This document shows, piece after piece, positions 44,944 to 64,000 of a DNA stretch of 64,000 nt (position 1 is the first letter of the stretch; every line of letters begins with the position of its first letter). Under the pieces are notes generated by a model. That model was not told where the DNA came from, searched no databases, and saw only the letters and a program-made list of their open reading frames with translations. Made by a program: the position numbers and the translations under genes. Origin of the DNA: Ptychodera flava (Eukaryota; Hemichordata; Enteropneusta; Ptychoderidae); assembly GCF_041260155.1 (NCBI RefSeq), contig NC_091930.1, forward strand, positions 48,839,402-48,903,401, given 5' to 3'.

Positions 44944-47900
44944 ATGTATGTATGTATGTATGTATGTATGTATGTATGTATGTATGTATGTATGTATGTA
45001 TGTATGTATGTATGTATGTATGTATGTATGTATGTATGTATGTATGTATGTATGTATGTATGTATGTATGTATGTATGTATGTATGTATGTATGTATGTA
45101 TGTATGTTAGGACTATGTATGTGTGAATGTATGCGTATATCTATGTTTATATCATGTATCCATGTATGTATCTGTGTATAGGTGTATCTCTGTTTGTTGA
45201 TTTGTTTGTTAATACACAACCAACACATTATTGAATGCCTTCAATTTTATTACAGTCAGCGAAATTACCTGTAATGTTATTTCTTCATGGAGGTGTCTTC
45301 ATAGTCGGTTCTGGGACATATCATTACGATGGCACAGCTTTGGCTGCCATCGGTGACGTCATTGTAGTGTGCATAAACTATAGACTTGGTCCCTTCGGGT
45401 TTTTTACTACAGGTAAGTAGGAGTGATGATACAAAGAAAACGTAAATAGTAAAATATATATGAGCTTACATTTGCAGATTAAAAACTATCTACTGTTGAT
45501 TGACCAATCAGAGTGCTCAATTCAGGGTGTTTTATCTACTCGTAAGGCCTTGGTCACCAAATTCCAGAAACGAATGACAGCGCCGTAGTTAAGTACTGTC
45601 CAATCAAAAGTGAACATGTCATATTCTGTAGACATCTGGTACGTTTAATATTCAAATTTGGTAACACAGCGGAAACCAGCTGCAACACAAAATCTGCTGT
45701 GGTACAAACATAAACTAATGTGCCCTAGGGCATTTATAGGATGTTCCATACATTGGAAGGCTTTCACAAATAAAAGTTTTAATTCACATCCTAAACATGT
45801 TACATGGACAAAGGGGACGGTCGACGTAAACACATTGAAAACGAAAATATATCAGTTAGGGGCGATAGTTTTTAAGTCGGATAAAACCCTCGTATTCGGG
45901 CTCTTCTGGTATATAAAGTCCAACCCTACGATAAAATGTCTCGGCCTGCAGCCTCGACATTTTATCGTTGGGTTGGACTTTATATACCAGAAGAGCCCGA
46001 GTACGAGGGCTTTATCCTATACATTAAACCTACATCAGATCACTGTCCAATTATCCCAAATTAGTTCCAATCATGTTAAAGATTTTGACTTAGCAATTGT
46101 AAACAGAACAAACAGGATTAACAAAATAACAATTGAATGAAACCTAAGTGAAACCTGTATGGGTTATACGTAAAATAGTGCTTATGACCAAAACCGGAAC
46201 TGACCCCAAAATTCAATAATACTTTGTTTTGCAATATGATGTGACCGAATCTGATTCCAAACATCATTATACCTTCCAAATAAAATTCAAGGTAATCACA
46301 AAAATAACTCTTTGTACAAAGCTGGTGTCAGGATAGTGAAAACTTAATTCGCACAATGAGATCATCAGACATCATAAGGGACCGTTCAGTTTTTACGGCC
46401 TGGGGGGCCGGCAAAATCTTGTCGCCGGTGTACAAAAAAATATAGACCCCTCTGCATTTTTCGCGAAAAAATGATGACCCCCCTTTGTCAGACGAACAAA
46501 ATTGATGACCCCCCCCCCGCTGAAAAATAACCAAAACCCATATGTCAAATTTACCCGCACGGTTTGGATTTGAACTCCGGTACGCGGCGCACTTTATTTG
46601 TGTAGCAGAGATGCCAGTGCACAAACTTCTCAGCCACATCCATGCAAACGTCTGTTACTTAGGACGACTGTAATGCAATTTTTAACTTCATTTCCGTAGA
46701 CAACTTATGTCCATGGACATTGTATAAAGTAAACTTTATTGGAGTTGTTCGCCAAAGGCAGCCCTCCGGTTAAGAGGGTCATGGGCCATTACGTAAAGTC
46801 AACTTTATTCTAGTGGGCAACCAAAGGTGGCCCGCTGGTCAAAAGAGGGTCGATCATGGCCATTGCACGAAGTAAACTTTACTGAACAGGGCTGCTGAAG
46901 GCGTCCAGCCGTTAAGATGGTCATGGGGTATTACAATAAAGTCAATTTATTGTAGTGGGCCGCCGTAGGCGGCCCGCCGGTAAAGAGGGTCGATCATGGC
47001 CATTGAATGAAGTAAACCTAATTGGAGTGGGCCGCCAAAGGCGTCTGCCCGTTAAGAGGGTCATGGGTAATACATAAAGTATTTTTATTGTAGTGGGCCG
47101 CCAAAGGCGGCCCGCAGGTAAAGAGGGTCGATCATGGCCATGGCATAAAGTGAACTTTATTATGGGTATTATTTTTTTGAAAATTTGGTGACCCCCCCTT
47201 TCCTACCAGTGAAAAAGTGATGACCCCCCCTTTGCGGATTCCAAAATTATGATGACCCCCCCTGGATTTTGCCGCCCCCCCGGCCGTAAAAATTGAACGG
47301 TCCCTAAAGGAAGGGGGTATAGAAATGAACGGGGGAAGTGTTGCATAAAACAGAGAAGTGTTCATTTTGTGTTTATGAATATACTTTTATAATATTTTTT
47401 TGTTTTGATTTCATACCGACGCAGGTGATGATAATGCCGCTGGCAACTATGCATTTTACGATCAGATCACAGCATTACAGTGGGTGCAAGAAAACATCGA
47501 AGGTAGGGAAACTAGAGAGACTTTCACTCAGCTGAAATCTGAAGATTTAATCACGTATAATCACCATCATCATCATCATCATGGGAAATCACTTTATGTT
47601 TAAAAAGTCGTAGCAAAAGGGTACCTTTTTGCATACATCATCTATCATACAATTGTTTTCCATAATTTTTAGCATGAAATACCTCAGATCAGTAGGGGAT
47701 CTCACAAATGTTAATCATCAGCAAAAGCAGATCATACGATATTTGATTATCTCTTCAAAAGCGTTTGGAGGCGATCCAAGTAAAGTGACTTTACTTGGTG
47801 AAAGTGCTGGCTCCATCAGCTCTGAGTACTTGATGATGTCACCACTGACAGAGGGTCTCTTCAAAAGAATTATAATGCAGGTAAGATAGAACGCACAATA

Positions 47901-50900
47901 TGCAAAGTCAAAACATTGTATGACACTTCTATGTCGTACGGTACGGGTTTTTTATACTTTCAATTTTCATATTGTAGCATACCATATAGGTTTCATTTAT
48001 TTTCGACATGATGCTATATGATGGCTAGGTTGACATTGTGACACAATTTTTCATAATCCAAAGCCAAATGTAAGATGAATCTATTTCTTCAAAATGTTAC
48101 AGAAGACAATAATCCTTATAGCTTATTATTTACAATGTTTCAAAAGACTGCTGACTTACAACATGTACATACCCCATACAGAACATGTGCTCTATTTTGT
48201 GTGGGCACAAGAGTTATTATGACAAGAATAGCATTATAGATACGAGACAAAGTACTCTACTTGCATCTGAGGATGCAGCCGTCTATCCGGACGTATGGAC
48301 ATCCATACATGCTACAAAAACTGACTGTTTGTCTGTCCACAATAACCTATACATAATGTAGTGTAGACACTATTAGATAGATATATATTAGATACTATTA
48401 GATACTATTAGATATATGTAGATATTTCATTTGTTTCACGATTTTATTATTCAGAGTGCCACGTCTACATTTGTTGGGTTCCACGGAAAAGCTGGAGATT
48501 TCCACCACAAGATGGCTCACGGTCTTGGTAAGCTGCTCGGATGCGATAGAGAAACCTCCGAAGAATTAGTACAGTGTTTACGAACCGTGCCAGCTGAAGA
48601 CTTCAGAAATGCGACTGATCCCACATTGGTAAGGCAATATCATTAAGTGAACAGCTGAATTCAATTCAAGACACTTTAGATTTATTTACAGTATAATCCG
48701 GGGTATTCCGTCACATTTATGTGAGCTGTTATTACCCCATACATTGCAAATGATTTAGCCAAAAGAGAAAAATATCACTTCCCTGTATCAGAAAAGAAAC
48801 AAGGTTTACCGGCTGAATACATACTAGATATAGATGGCTGTTTATTTACCCAAAATAATAACATGTAAAAGTCAATGTACACGTTATATTTCTCACAGTA
48901 TGTCAATATAATACATGTAGTACGTATTTTACCACGCATATTACAAATTACAGATATATCAACTGACTCATTTGCTCCACACGTAATGTCTCTCCTGATC
49001 TTAGTCGGCATCATTGCATTTGTCATCGAAACACTTTACAATAACCTCTTCATATAAAAATTCTAATCCGCCAATGAAATAACTAAATCCTGAAGTGATT
49101 TATGCTGTTGTTGTGTTTTCAAACGGAAGAGTAATACTTGATTAAATGAGCCAGATACTTCAACAGGTCCGTGTTTTTCCTTTTAATAAGCCATGGCTTG
49201 TACAGTCGATATGAACGGACTTACAAGATATTACGTCGATAAATTGATATCAATAGTTTACTGACATTACCTACCATTAATTACCAGCCATATATGATAC
49301 ATAAACATGCGCATGAGTACGTATTGCGTAAGTTACCCTGATTTCACTTCTGATGCGGAAAAGGAATATTTTTCTCTCTTGACTATTAGTTAATAACGAA
49401 CCATAGGTAAAGAATGCCGCACAGTAAAACTACTTAAGACAGTGGGCGCCTCAAAACTAAAAGTTTGCAGTATTTGTCCAAGCTCCCCCTACGTACAAGT
49501 AACAGAGTTATGATGTTTTATGATCAAATCAAAATCAGATGACACAGGAAAACATTTGCTATGAATTGAAATACCTAGAACTTAACTATTTTCCACATAC
49601 ATATTGGCCATTATTTTCCCTATGGTTTATAGAAAAATACGACTTCGTATACTATATTTTCAAAATAAACTAGAAGGTTAAAGTATCAGTAAGCCTTTTT
49701 TCTTTTAAAATGGGTCCATATATGCAGCCTACCGGAAATAACATTCAGAATAAATATGTTTCCAAGGCCTTCCTACCTTAATTGCCAAGGAGCGTATCAC
49801 AAAAAGAGCGCAGCGACGTCCAGAGTCTTGCTTTCATGTGGATTGTACAACGAATGTACTTTCAGTCGCTTTATCGTAGCATAGAAACATATATTATGAG
49901 GCACACAGCCCTTTCAAACTCGTTAGTTTACTCCAAGACACAAACAGAAATACAAAGAAGGTGTACTTTCTTCATATTTGATCTTCTAACGGAGCATCAT
50001 TAATCTACAATATGTCAATTCTGACCGAGATGGATGCCTTGATTAAGTGTAGAAAGTTTGATTTCATTTAAAATCTGTACTCCGAAAAATCTCATTAAGG
50101 ATCGCACGTATGTCTTCGTGTCACAGGGTTTGCTAGCACAGTTTATTGGTTATGGCACTCCGTTCCCTCCAGTCGTTGACGGCACCCTGGTGACAGTTGA
50201 CCCCGTAGACTTTATTCGTGAGAAAATGCTTAAGAAAAGAAATTTGGACATCATGATTGGAAGCATGGCCGATGAAGGATCCGTGTACTTGCTTACGGTT
50301 CGGCCTAGTGCATTGAACGAGACTACAGTATCGATGAATAGAAGTGTCTACGAAACCGCTTATCCCATGTTCCTGCCTGGTCCTTTGAGGAACAACCCAG
50401 CTGTTCTTGATGCTGTCAAACTCATGTATGTCAACTGGGAAGAAGCAGACAACGACGAGGCTGACTACTTAGACGCCTTCTTTCAGATGGGTACCGACCA
50501 CGGCTTCACTTGTCCCGCGGATGTATCGGCGCGTTCGTATTCACAGGCTGGTGCAAACGTGTACCTCTACATCATGACCCACGTACCTGCTAGGTCAATA
50601 TGGCGGCTGAAGTGGATGAGGGCAGCCCACGCTGAAGATTTACCATTGTTGTTGGATGGCATTTCTCTTTCTGGGAGGACTGGACAATGCACCGGAGGAT
50701 GTAGAGATGTCTCTGAAAGTCATGAAATATTGGACAAATTTTGCCAAGACAGGGTAAGAATCCGATGATGAACCACTTTATTCCTTAAAATGGCCACCGA
50801 CCAAATGAGTTTTATCCATCATAATCTCAAAAGTGTCTAGAATTTTGAACTCCGCAGAAAATGTTGATAAATCAGTAACGGTGCGAACATTGCAGCTTGA

Positions 50901-52139
50901 AGTAGCCACATTTTCCCCACACCTAATTTCTTTAGAAATGTACATAGGTCACACTTGACATGTTCAGTAAGCTTGCTCAATACAAAAACATGAAGGGCAT
51001 AACATGGGCATGTTTAAACATTTACAAACACATGGTAGTCAATTCATACGGCGTGTAATGTACGTACACACCTACACACGAGGAAGCGTTCCTATCCAAA
51101 GGTAGATATTTTGACGTCAAGATATAGAATTACTACTACTTTACTTGTATCACTGTTACGTTGTCTTGCTTAACATGATATTATTATATATCTAAACGTG
51201 TCTATATATATATTTCTTAGCAATCCAAACCTGTGCCGCGATGACGCCGAGGTATGCCAGAAGCATGGCCTTTGTTCAAAGTACCCGGATTAGCGTACAA
51301 GGAATTGTCACCGGAGATGAACACCAAATATGGTTTGAAGGCCAGAGAATGTGCTATGTGGAATGACTTCATTCCTAAACTATTGAAACACACAGGTTTG
51401 TTGACATTGATAAACAATTATTCATTTGATATGATATGTTTAAATGAACTCGAAGGTCAAAGCCAACAATACTAGACCCAAGGGTAGCGTTTAAACTACG
51501 ATAAAAGAAGTATCATTGAACATGTTAGGCTGTCTTCCCATATGATATGTATACTTTAAGGTATGGTGGTATTGGGAAATACAGGGAGAATAGAGGATTA
51601 ACGGACAAGGCATAATGCACATTCGGGGACGTGTGGCGTTAACACGGCGTTATTATCAAATGTAATTGAATTTGGCATAGGCCACATTTTTGAAAAAGAT
51701 CCAAATGTTTGCAATATAGACGATGGCATTACCTGACAACGAGAGTAGTAATCACAATTTATTTCCCTTTGAAAGCAAACAAGATATTGTGCCAGACTCA
51801 GTGATAGCAGTAAGGATGAAAGAATAGTCAGGTGTCAATTTCAACGCCAATAATCCAGGATGTGAAGTTAATATTGTCTTAGTTTGTGCCTTGATATATT
51901 CATTTACAATTTTATTGTTTCTTTATTAATTTATTCATTCATTCATTTACTTATTAACTTGGTACTCATGCACATATGTCATAAAGTGTAATTTTGAGTG
52001 CAAGCAGTTAAAACTAAGTGAGACGAGACAAAGTATCAAAGACTAACGTTTATTTTTCATTTTTGCAGACACAAATATTGTTTGCTCAGCCAGAGATGAT
52101 GAAACTAAGAAGTACACAGCGGAAGGAAATCGTCCCTAG
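43973..52139 (+). CDS. Carboxylesterase/cholinesterase-family gene A (secreted), 3' part frame-disrupted
   Basis: The exons are 43973-44323, 45256-45412, 47425-47502, 47762-47880, 48455-48628, 50127-50753, 51221-51395 and 52069-52139. Exons 1-5 join in perfect phase. The protein starts with a signal peptide (MIYFTITLSLAFIALVTAG), so it should enter the secretory pathway. Family landmarks are FKGIPYAEPP, EDCLFLNVYAP, an oxyanion loop HGGVF (128-132), the nucleophile Ser210 in GESAG, Glu343 in ADEGS and His461 in AAHAED. The Trp that binds choline in acetylcholinesterase is not seen, so a general carboxylester hydrolase is likelier. Compared with copy B, one base seems missing near 50660 and one near 50694, and exon 7 is out of frame between NPNLCRDD and WPLFKVPG. 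These may be pseudogene damage or assembly errors. Introns hold a (TATG)n array, a palindrome and a Harbinger-like element. Confidence 0.85.
44646..45107. repeat. (TATG)n microsatellite, about 460 bp
   Basis: More than 110 tetranucleotide units, with GT-rich interruptions at about 44784-44806 and 44904-44926. It lies in intron 1 of esterase A, ending about 150 bases before exon 2. The Met-Tyr-Val-Cys frames of up to 211 codons are artefacts. Confidence 0.97.
45881..46016. repeat. Near-perfect palindrome, arms of about 68 bases
   Basis: The left arm (GGGCTCTTCTGGTATATAAAG and flanks) is matched by its reverse complement, with about five mismatches in 68 pairs. The centre is at CCTGCAGCC (about 45948) and there is no spacer. 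It lies in intron 2 of esterase A. Like the palindrome at 8944, it may be a foldback element. Confidence 0.85.
46378..47304. mobile_element. PIF/Harbinger-like non-autonomous element, 927 bp
   Basis: The inverted ends GGGACCGTTCAGTTTTTACG and its near-identical mirror extend about 40 bases, through CGGCC, a G run and GGCAAAATC. The direct flank is TAA on both sides (46375-46377 and 47305-47307), fitting the TWA target of PIF/Harbinger. Inside are three dimers of about 137 bases (46729-47150) with AAGTAAACTTTATT, GGGCCGCC-AAA-GGCGGCCC and GAGGGTCGATCATGGCC. Near both ends GATGACCCCCC recurs. No transposase is present. It lies in intron 2 of esterase A. Confidence 0.8.
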
Positions 52140-52479
52140 ATTAAGATGGTGGAAACAGCCGCCACACTAGATGCAGCCGTGTGTTTAACATTATAAATTT
52201 GGAGACTCCTAATTTTAATGTTTAGTGATATTCTCATTGCATAGCTAGTGAATTCAGCAACAAATTGAATATTGTTGATTAACGTTTTCACTATCGCTGA
52301 ACCTGTACCCTATAGAGATATTCATAAATGTAATTGAGGTTTTTTGCTTCGATGAAGACCTCATCATTTCTCGTCAATTCATTATTACAATATCGCAATG
52401 ACATAATTTATAAATGTTTAATTGGCATTATCGTTACATTAGTTGTATAATAACAACATTTTTGCAATTGAATGAATGC
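52140..52479. other. 3' UTR / flank of esterase A
   Basis: AT-rich with no coding signal. No clear AATAAA lies close to the stop. The LINE fragment to the right carries its own AATAAA on the minus strand. Confidence 0.4.
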
Positions 52480-52860
52480 TTTATTTGACCAAGTGCTTCA
52501 CAGTATATACAATAATAACAATAAAAAAGAAAAGGTAAGTCAAAACAAAAAAGAAAGAACATTGTAGTATTGTACAATCTGGTGGGGACCATGAAAATAG
52601 TTGACTAGGACTAGTCGAGATCATGGCCCCTGACTATACTAATACTTATTCATTACAAGCTTAAGTGTGATGGAGGATTGATACATACATTTTAATGCAG
52701 ATTCAGTAAATGATGTTCCAATGCGGACTTGAAAACGTGTCTACTTGACAACTGTTTGAAATAGCCAGGCAGGGAATTCCAGTGTTTCACAGCTCCATAT
52801 CAAATATGATGTTGTGAAATTGTCAATTTTGAGCTTGGAAATTAAAAGAAAATAAAATGG
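52480..52860 (-). mobile_element. CR1/Jockey-like LINE 3' end (minus)
   Basis: The minus strand reads GAVKHWNSLPGYFKQLSS, then HVFKSALEHHLLNLH before a stop, the usual C-terminal signature of CR1/Jockey-type reverse transcriptases. The 3' UTR contains GGCCATGATCTCGACTAG and a final AATAAAGCATTCATTC. It is strongly 5'-truncated. It differs from the LINE at 39012. Confidence 0.75.
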
Positions 52861-54657
52861 AGAATACTGCTGTGAATGATAATGTTAAATAGTGAAGCTG
52901 AGAATTGTATGAGTTTAGCAGGCCGAGTAGTAGAAAGCGAAGTAGAATGATTTTAGAGACAAAAAAATCGAGTTGCAAAATTGAAAATAGAATAGTAATA
53001 CAGAAAGTCGAGAGGAACTTGGAGTCTTAAAAAATTGAATTCATAATAGAAATAATCGCATGCAGTAATTTTTGCATCGATTGAACACAGTACACAAAGT
53101 GCCCGGTCAAAGTCTCTGAACATTGCTAGCATCGGCAAAAAGTATGTCGAATCTTTCCGTGTCGCCTAAAATCCATGTTTTACATAGTATTCTTCAAACA
53201 TCCATTGGCAGAAGAGGCACTGGTCGAACACCCATCGACACTGATATGTAACGATGTATTTCATGGCATGTAGAGTGTTGCAGAGGATATCCGCCTACAC
53301 GTGTGGCAATATTTGCTATCATTTAATAATTAACTTGTCAAAATCTTCCACTTGTTTCCTTTTGTTTACTTGTAGGTAATTAACAAGACAATAGAATAAT
53401 AATGATTTTGATGTAGCAGTCTGAGAGATGATGAAGCATGGTATCTACATGTACAGTAGAAGGAGTTGCTATAACATATAAATGCAAATAACCAATGTAT
53501 GTAACAATCACACTCTCAAATACACGTAAAAAAGAAAACACGTGAAAGCATGTAACATCTGTACACAAGACAAAAACCACTTTAATGTTACAGACTTGTA
53601 CAGAATACTCTCTGAATATATCTCAACATCCTGTAGCTGGCTATTTTCCAATGGGTGAACCGTTAATTATGGTGAAGAATCCGGGCAGCTCATACGTTGG
53701 TTAGCAAAAAAATATCGAAAAGTACCAGTACAATGGAAGTCTTTCATTTTCGAGGTGAATAATAGCTTATAAAGCATCAATATATTTTCGTTTTGGCAAA
53801 AACATATCACACTAGTCGATAGCCTCAGCCGTGCAAGCGCGCAGCCGTCATGTGTCGAGGGTCACCGCGCTGGTCATCCCCGTTGCACTAAGTACGCTGC
53901 AGCGCTGAGCTTGCCACAGTTAGCTACGAGGCTATTAAAACGTGTGACGAAGAGGAGTGTCTTAAATACATCTTTATTCAAAGTCCATCTACTACCAACA
54001 GTTAACTGTCACTTTTTAAAAATTAAATAGCTTCACGAGCTTATTGGCTCAACCTAGTGGGATAGTATCTTACTATATAAATCTAATTAACAATGATACT
54101 GTTTTACAAATACTCAGCAATTCTAACTTGCGTTCCCATGACAAAAGTCACTGGTATTGACAAAGCTATAAAGAAAAACAAAACAAAAAACAAAACAAAA
54201 AACAACATAATCGTTGGGATGCGGATATGTCGTGTTAATTATTATTAATTAGTTGTTAATTGCTTAATTTATAACTCGTTTGCTGCAAACACAAACCGAT
54301 TACAGCTTCTGACTGTATGAAAGGCGTACTTTGAACTTGCTGTTCACTGGTATGTCTGTGCCGTACGTGAAGTTCAGGTTTGCAATGGCCACTTTTAGTG
54401 TTGACTCAATATGAGGTTCGAGAAACTTACATTGTACACTGGTGTCAAGAACGATATTTCAACACTATTTCCCTTGACCGACATTTAAGGGTTTTATACG
54501 ATAAAGCTTTATCGATAATAGTCTAAAGTGTGTGATATGACCTGGCGGCTTGGTCACCCTTCGTACAAACAAGGGCCGAAGGTCACTGGTTAATGCTTGA
54601 CATGAATATCGGGTCGAAAACACGACTCATTCACAATTGTACTCCCAAACCTGCAAC
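52861..54657. other. Intergenic between the two esterase genes
   Basis: No exon is supported. A weak pair ATAGCCTC...GAGGCTAT encloses about 117 bases at 53819-53936, and an A-rich run (AAAACAAAAAACAAAAC) lies at 54174-54206. The promoter of esterase B should lie in the last few hundred bases; no core element was identified. Confidence 0.4.
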
Positions 54658-62100
<7,443 letters not shown>

Positions 62101-63136
62101 CCCTGGCAGTGTGTCTGAAGTACTTGTAAACAATAATAAGGAGTTAGTTTGCAAAATAATTGATGGGCTCTTGTATTTACTTTGTAGACTGCAATTTGTT
62201 CTATCGATAGTACTGAATGCCTATGATAGAGCTTTAATTTCTGATGACAAGAAATCTACCACACTTTAGTGTACTGCTACTGTTTACTATAGACATTCCA
62301 TATGCAATGTTTTAAATACGATTCGAACAAATTTGGGATAATTGGATGGTGAAGTAATGTCAATTTCAGCTACAAATGTAACCTCATCTGCTTTTCTTTT
62401 TACGGTACACATTTGTTTTTATGAGTAATTTGTAATATTACAACATTAAACTATAGGGCACCTAACATTTTTGAGAAATTTGAAAAATATGAAGATCCAA
62501 TTATCCCAAATTAGTTTGAATCGTGTTTTTATTTTAAGTGAGCACTCTTTTAGCAAGTGAATTTTCCGAAGTAATGCATTGCGGCGATATGATTAGAAAT
62601 AAAGGGCGTGCTGACTGATATAGCATTAAATCAGAAAACCTTCCTTTCACTGGAAACTTGAAGTGACTGAAGTAATCTCGTAATAATAAAGCTAAAATCA
62701 CGAAGGCGTTTCAAAAAACCGCAAGTTTTCAAACGTCAATAGAATTTACCAATTTCATTACATCGACAGTGTAAATGTAGACTTATAAATGGAAGTTTGC
62801 AACGTTAACGTGAAACGTATTCTATGTCCGATATAAAGGTATACTTAATTATCATTAGAGCACTGTGTACTCAAACTTGCAACATATTCTAGAAAAAGTA
62901 TCATTTACTTTCCTAAATACGTATTTCACTGCCATGTTTTATTGCATTATCTACTGTATATCTACTGTATATGTATTTTACTCAATTATTATGTAACATT
63001 CTTCGTTCATTATCTAAATGTTGTGTAATATGTCTTTGGAAGACAGGCATTAAATTTTTTGTGGAACCTTCCATCCTCAATCAAGGGTATTCTTATGCCT
63101 GATACTAAACTGCCCATCATCTGAAAAAAATCCAAA
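62101..63136. other. 3' flank of esterase B
   Basis: AT-rich; candidate AATAAA hexamers lie at about 62597 and 62684. The phrase CCAATTATCCCAAATTAGTT at 62497 also occurs at 46047, a shared short repeat. No gene was seen. Confidence 0.4.
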
Positions 63137-63503
63137 TTAAGGTAGATCGCGATTCGGGGGCAGAAATTAGGGCTTTTAAATCTTATAAATTCTTTTCTGA
63201 TCTACCACTTGTCGGGGAAGGCTCATTTTAAAGGTCGTGGTGAACGAAAATTTTCACTGCCTTGGTTTTTCGAAAATAAAAATTTTATTTTTCCCGTACA
63301 GTTAACAAAGGTATGGAGGCCATTTTGAATTTCAAATATCTGGAAATCCTAGGTAATTGGTCTGTCTAGTACCAAATTTTAACGGTGACCCCCCTCCCCC
63401 CCGACTTTCATTCTTGTTTTGGTAAGAGAATGTTAGCAAGTTTCATTGAAGAAAGCGTGAGCAAAAGTTTACGTTTTTCACTTTCGAGACGCATATACCT
63501 TAA
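63137..63503 (+). mobile_element. TTAA-type MITE, copy 7
   Basis: TTAA at both ends, TTAAGGTAGATCGCG start, CTACCACTTGTCGGGG, GGCCATTTTGAATTTCAAAT and the end GAGACGCATATACCTTAA. It is full length but diverged from the type copy. Confidence 0.8.
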
Positions 63504-64000
63504 TGAAAAAATCGCATATCAAGTCTAAAAATATTCGAGCAGTTATTCCACACGATATGAATTTCAAACAGATCGTCTTAAGACGGGATGTGCAGATATC
63601 TATCTCTTAGTTCTTACTTGCACTGAAAAACAAAATACGATGCGATAATATCCGAGTCAGACATCGGGAACTTCGTAACCGTACAAATACTGATCGTGGT
63701 GATAATCAGATATTCATACAACTTATCATTTGCTGATTATGTACCCTGTATCGTCAAAATCAGACTGCGTGACGAGAACATGGATCATACTAGTCCTTGC
63801 CCAAAAATGTAATTAGAGGGCGTATGTCGAACAAACCGTATCCCCAGGGAAATCATTTTATGACAAATACCCAGTCATCTGACTGGAAAAGAGCGCAATG
63901 AGCTACAGAGAATTCAGATCTGCCTCCCTCAAAATAACAGGACCCCTTACCTTCTCAAAGAATTTAGAAGATATGATAAAAATTGTGATGACCCTTTCAT
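63504..64000. other. Window end, nothing recognised
   Basis: No exon or repeat is supported. Confidence 0.35.

Noticed and set aside
44646-45107. CRISPR-like or centromeric array
   Set aside because: A pure tetranucleotide repeat without spacers; simple microsatellite.
44475-45228. Met-Tyr-Val-Cys and Ile-His-Thr repeat proteins on both strands
   Set aside because: Translation of the (TATG)n microsatellite.
45658-46140. 160-codon frame in esterase A intron 2
   Set aside because: Most of it is the palindrome read through; no motif or splice support.
43973-52139. Calling gene A acetylcholinesterase
   Set aside because: The choline-binding Trp region and HGGGF loop are not conserved; only family-level assignment is supported.
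53819-53936. Short inverted pair ATAGCCTC/GAGGCTAT as a MITE
   Set aside because: Only 8 bases, no target-site duplication, no second copy seen.

Overview
This is nuclear DNA from an animal. The genes have many introns and GT-AG junctions. The space between them is filled with LINE, SINE, Penelope-like and miniature DNA-transposon debris plus long microsatellites. Invertebrate-style FAM111-like proteases next to duplicated type-B carboxylesterases suggest a marine invertebrate, most likely a deuterostome such as a hemichordate or lancelet. That placement is inference; no marker here settles the species.

Left part (about 5-38 kb): three genes on the + strand encode FAM111-like serine proteases. 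Gene 1 (4975-8264, two exons, 616 aa) has a basic N-terminus, a FAM111-type domain and a protease. Gene 2 (14278-16495, about 354 aa) is mostly protease behind a short first exon carrying a PIP-box-like motif. Gene 3 (28911-37494, five exons, 414 aa) has four tiny 5' exons that join in phase to one protease exon. All three keep the His, Asp and Ser of the catalytic triad. One more good-looking exon (10703-11047) is not assigned. Between and inside these genes lie two long palindromes or foldbacks, LINE pieces, a decayed Penelope-like element with a hammerhead-ribozyme-like motif, repeat elements with terminal hairpins, a duplicated 1.2 kb block and a 29-bp minisatellite.

Right part (about 44-62 kb): two tandem + strand genes for secreted carboxylesterase/cholinesterase-family proteins share the same eight-exon layout and the same intron phases. 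Both are damaged in the same C-terminal stretch. Copy A (43973-52139) carries three apparent single-base frame disruptions in exons 6 and 7. Copy B (54658-62100) has a 5'-truncated LINE (59854-60776) inserted in coding exon 6, just before the catalytic histidine.

A small DNA-transposon family that targets TTAA occurs seven times across the window. One copy carries a nested 333-bp hAT-type element, and its empty site can be read from the duplicated block. No CRISPR array, rRNA or clearly functional tRNA gene was found.
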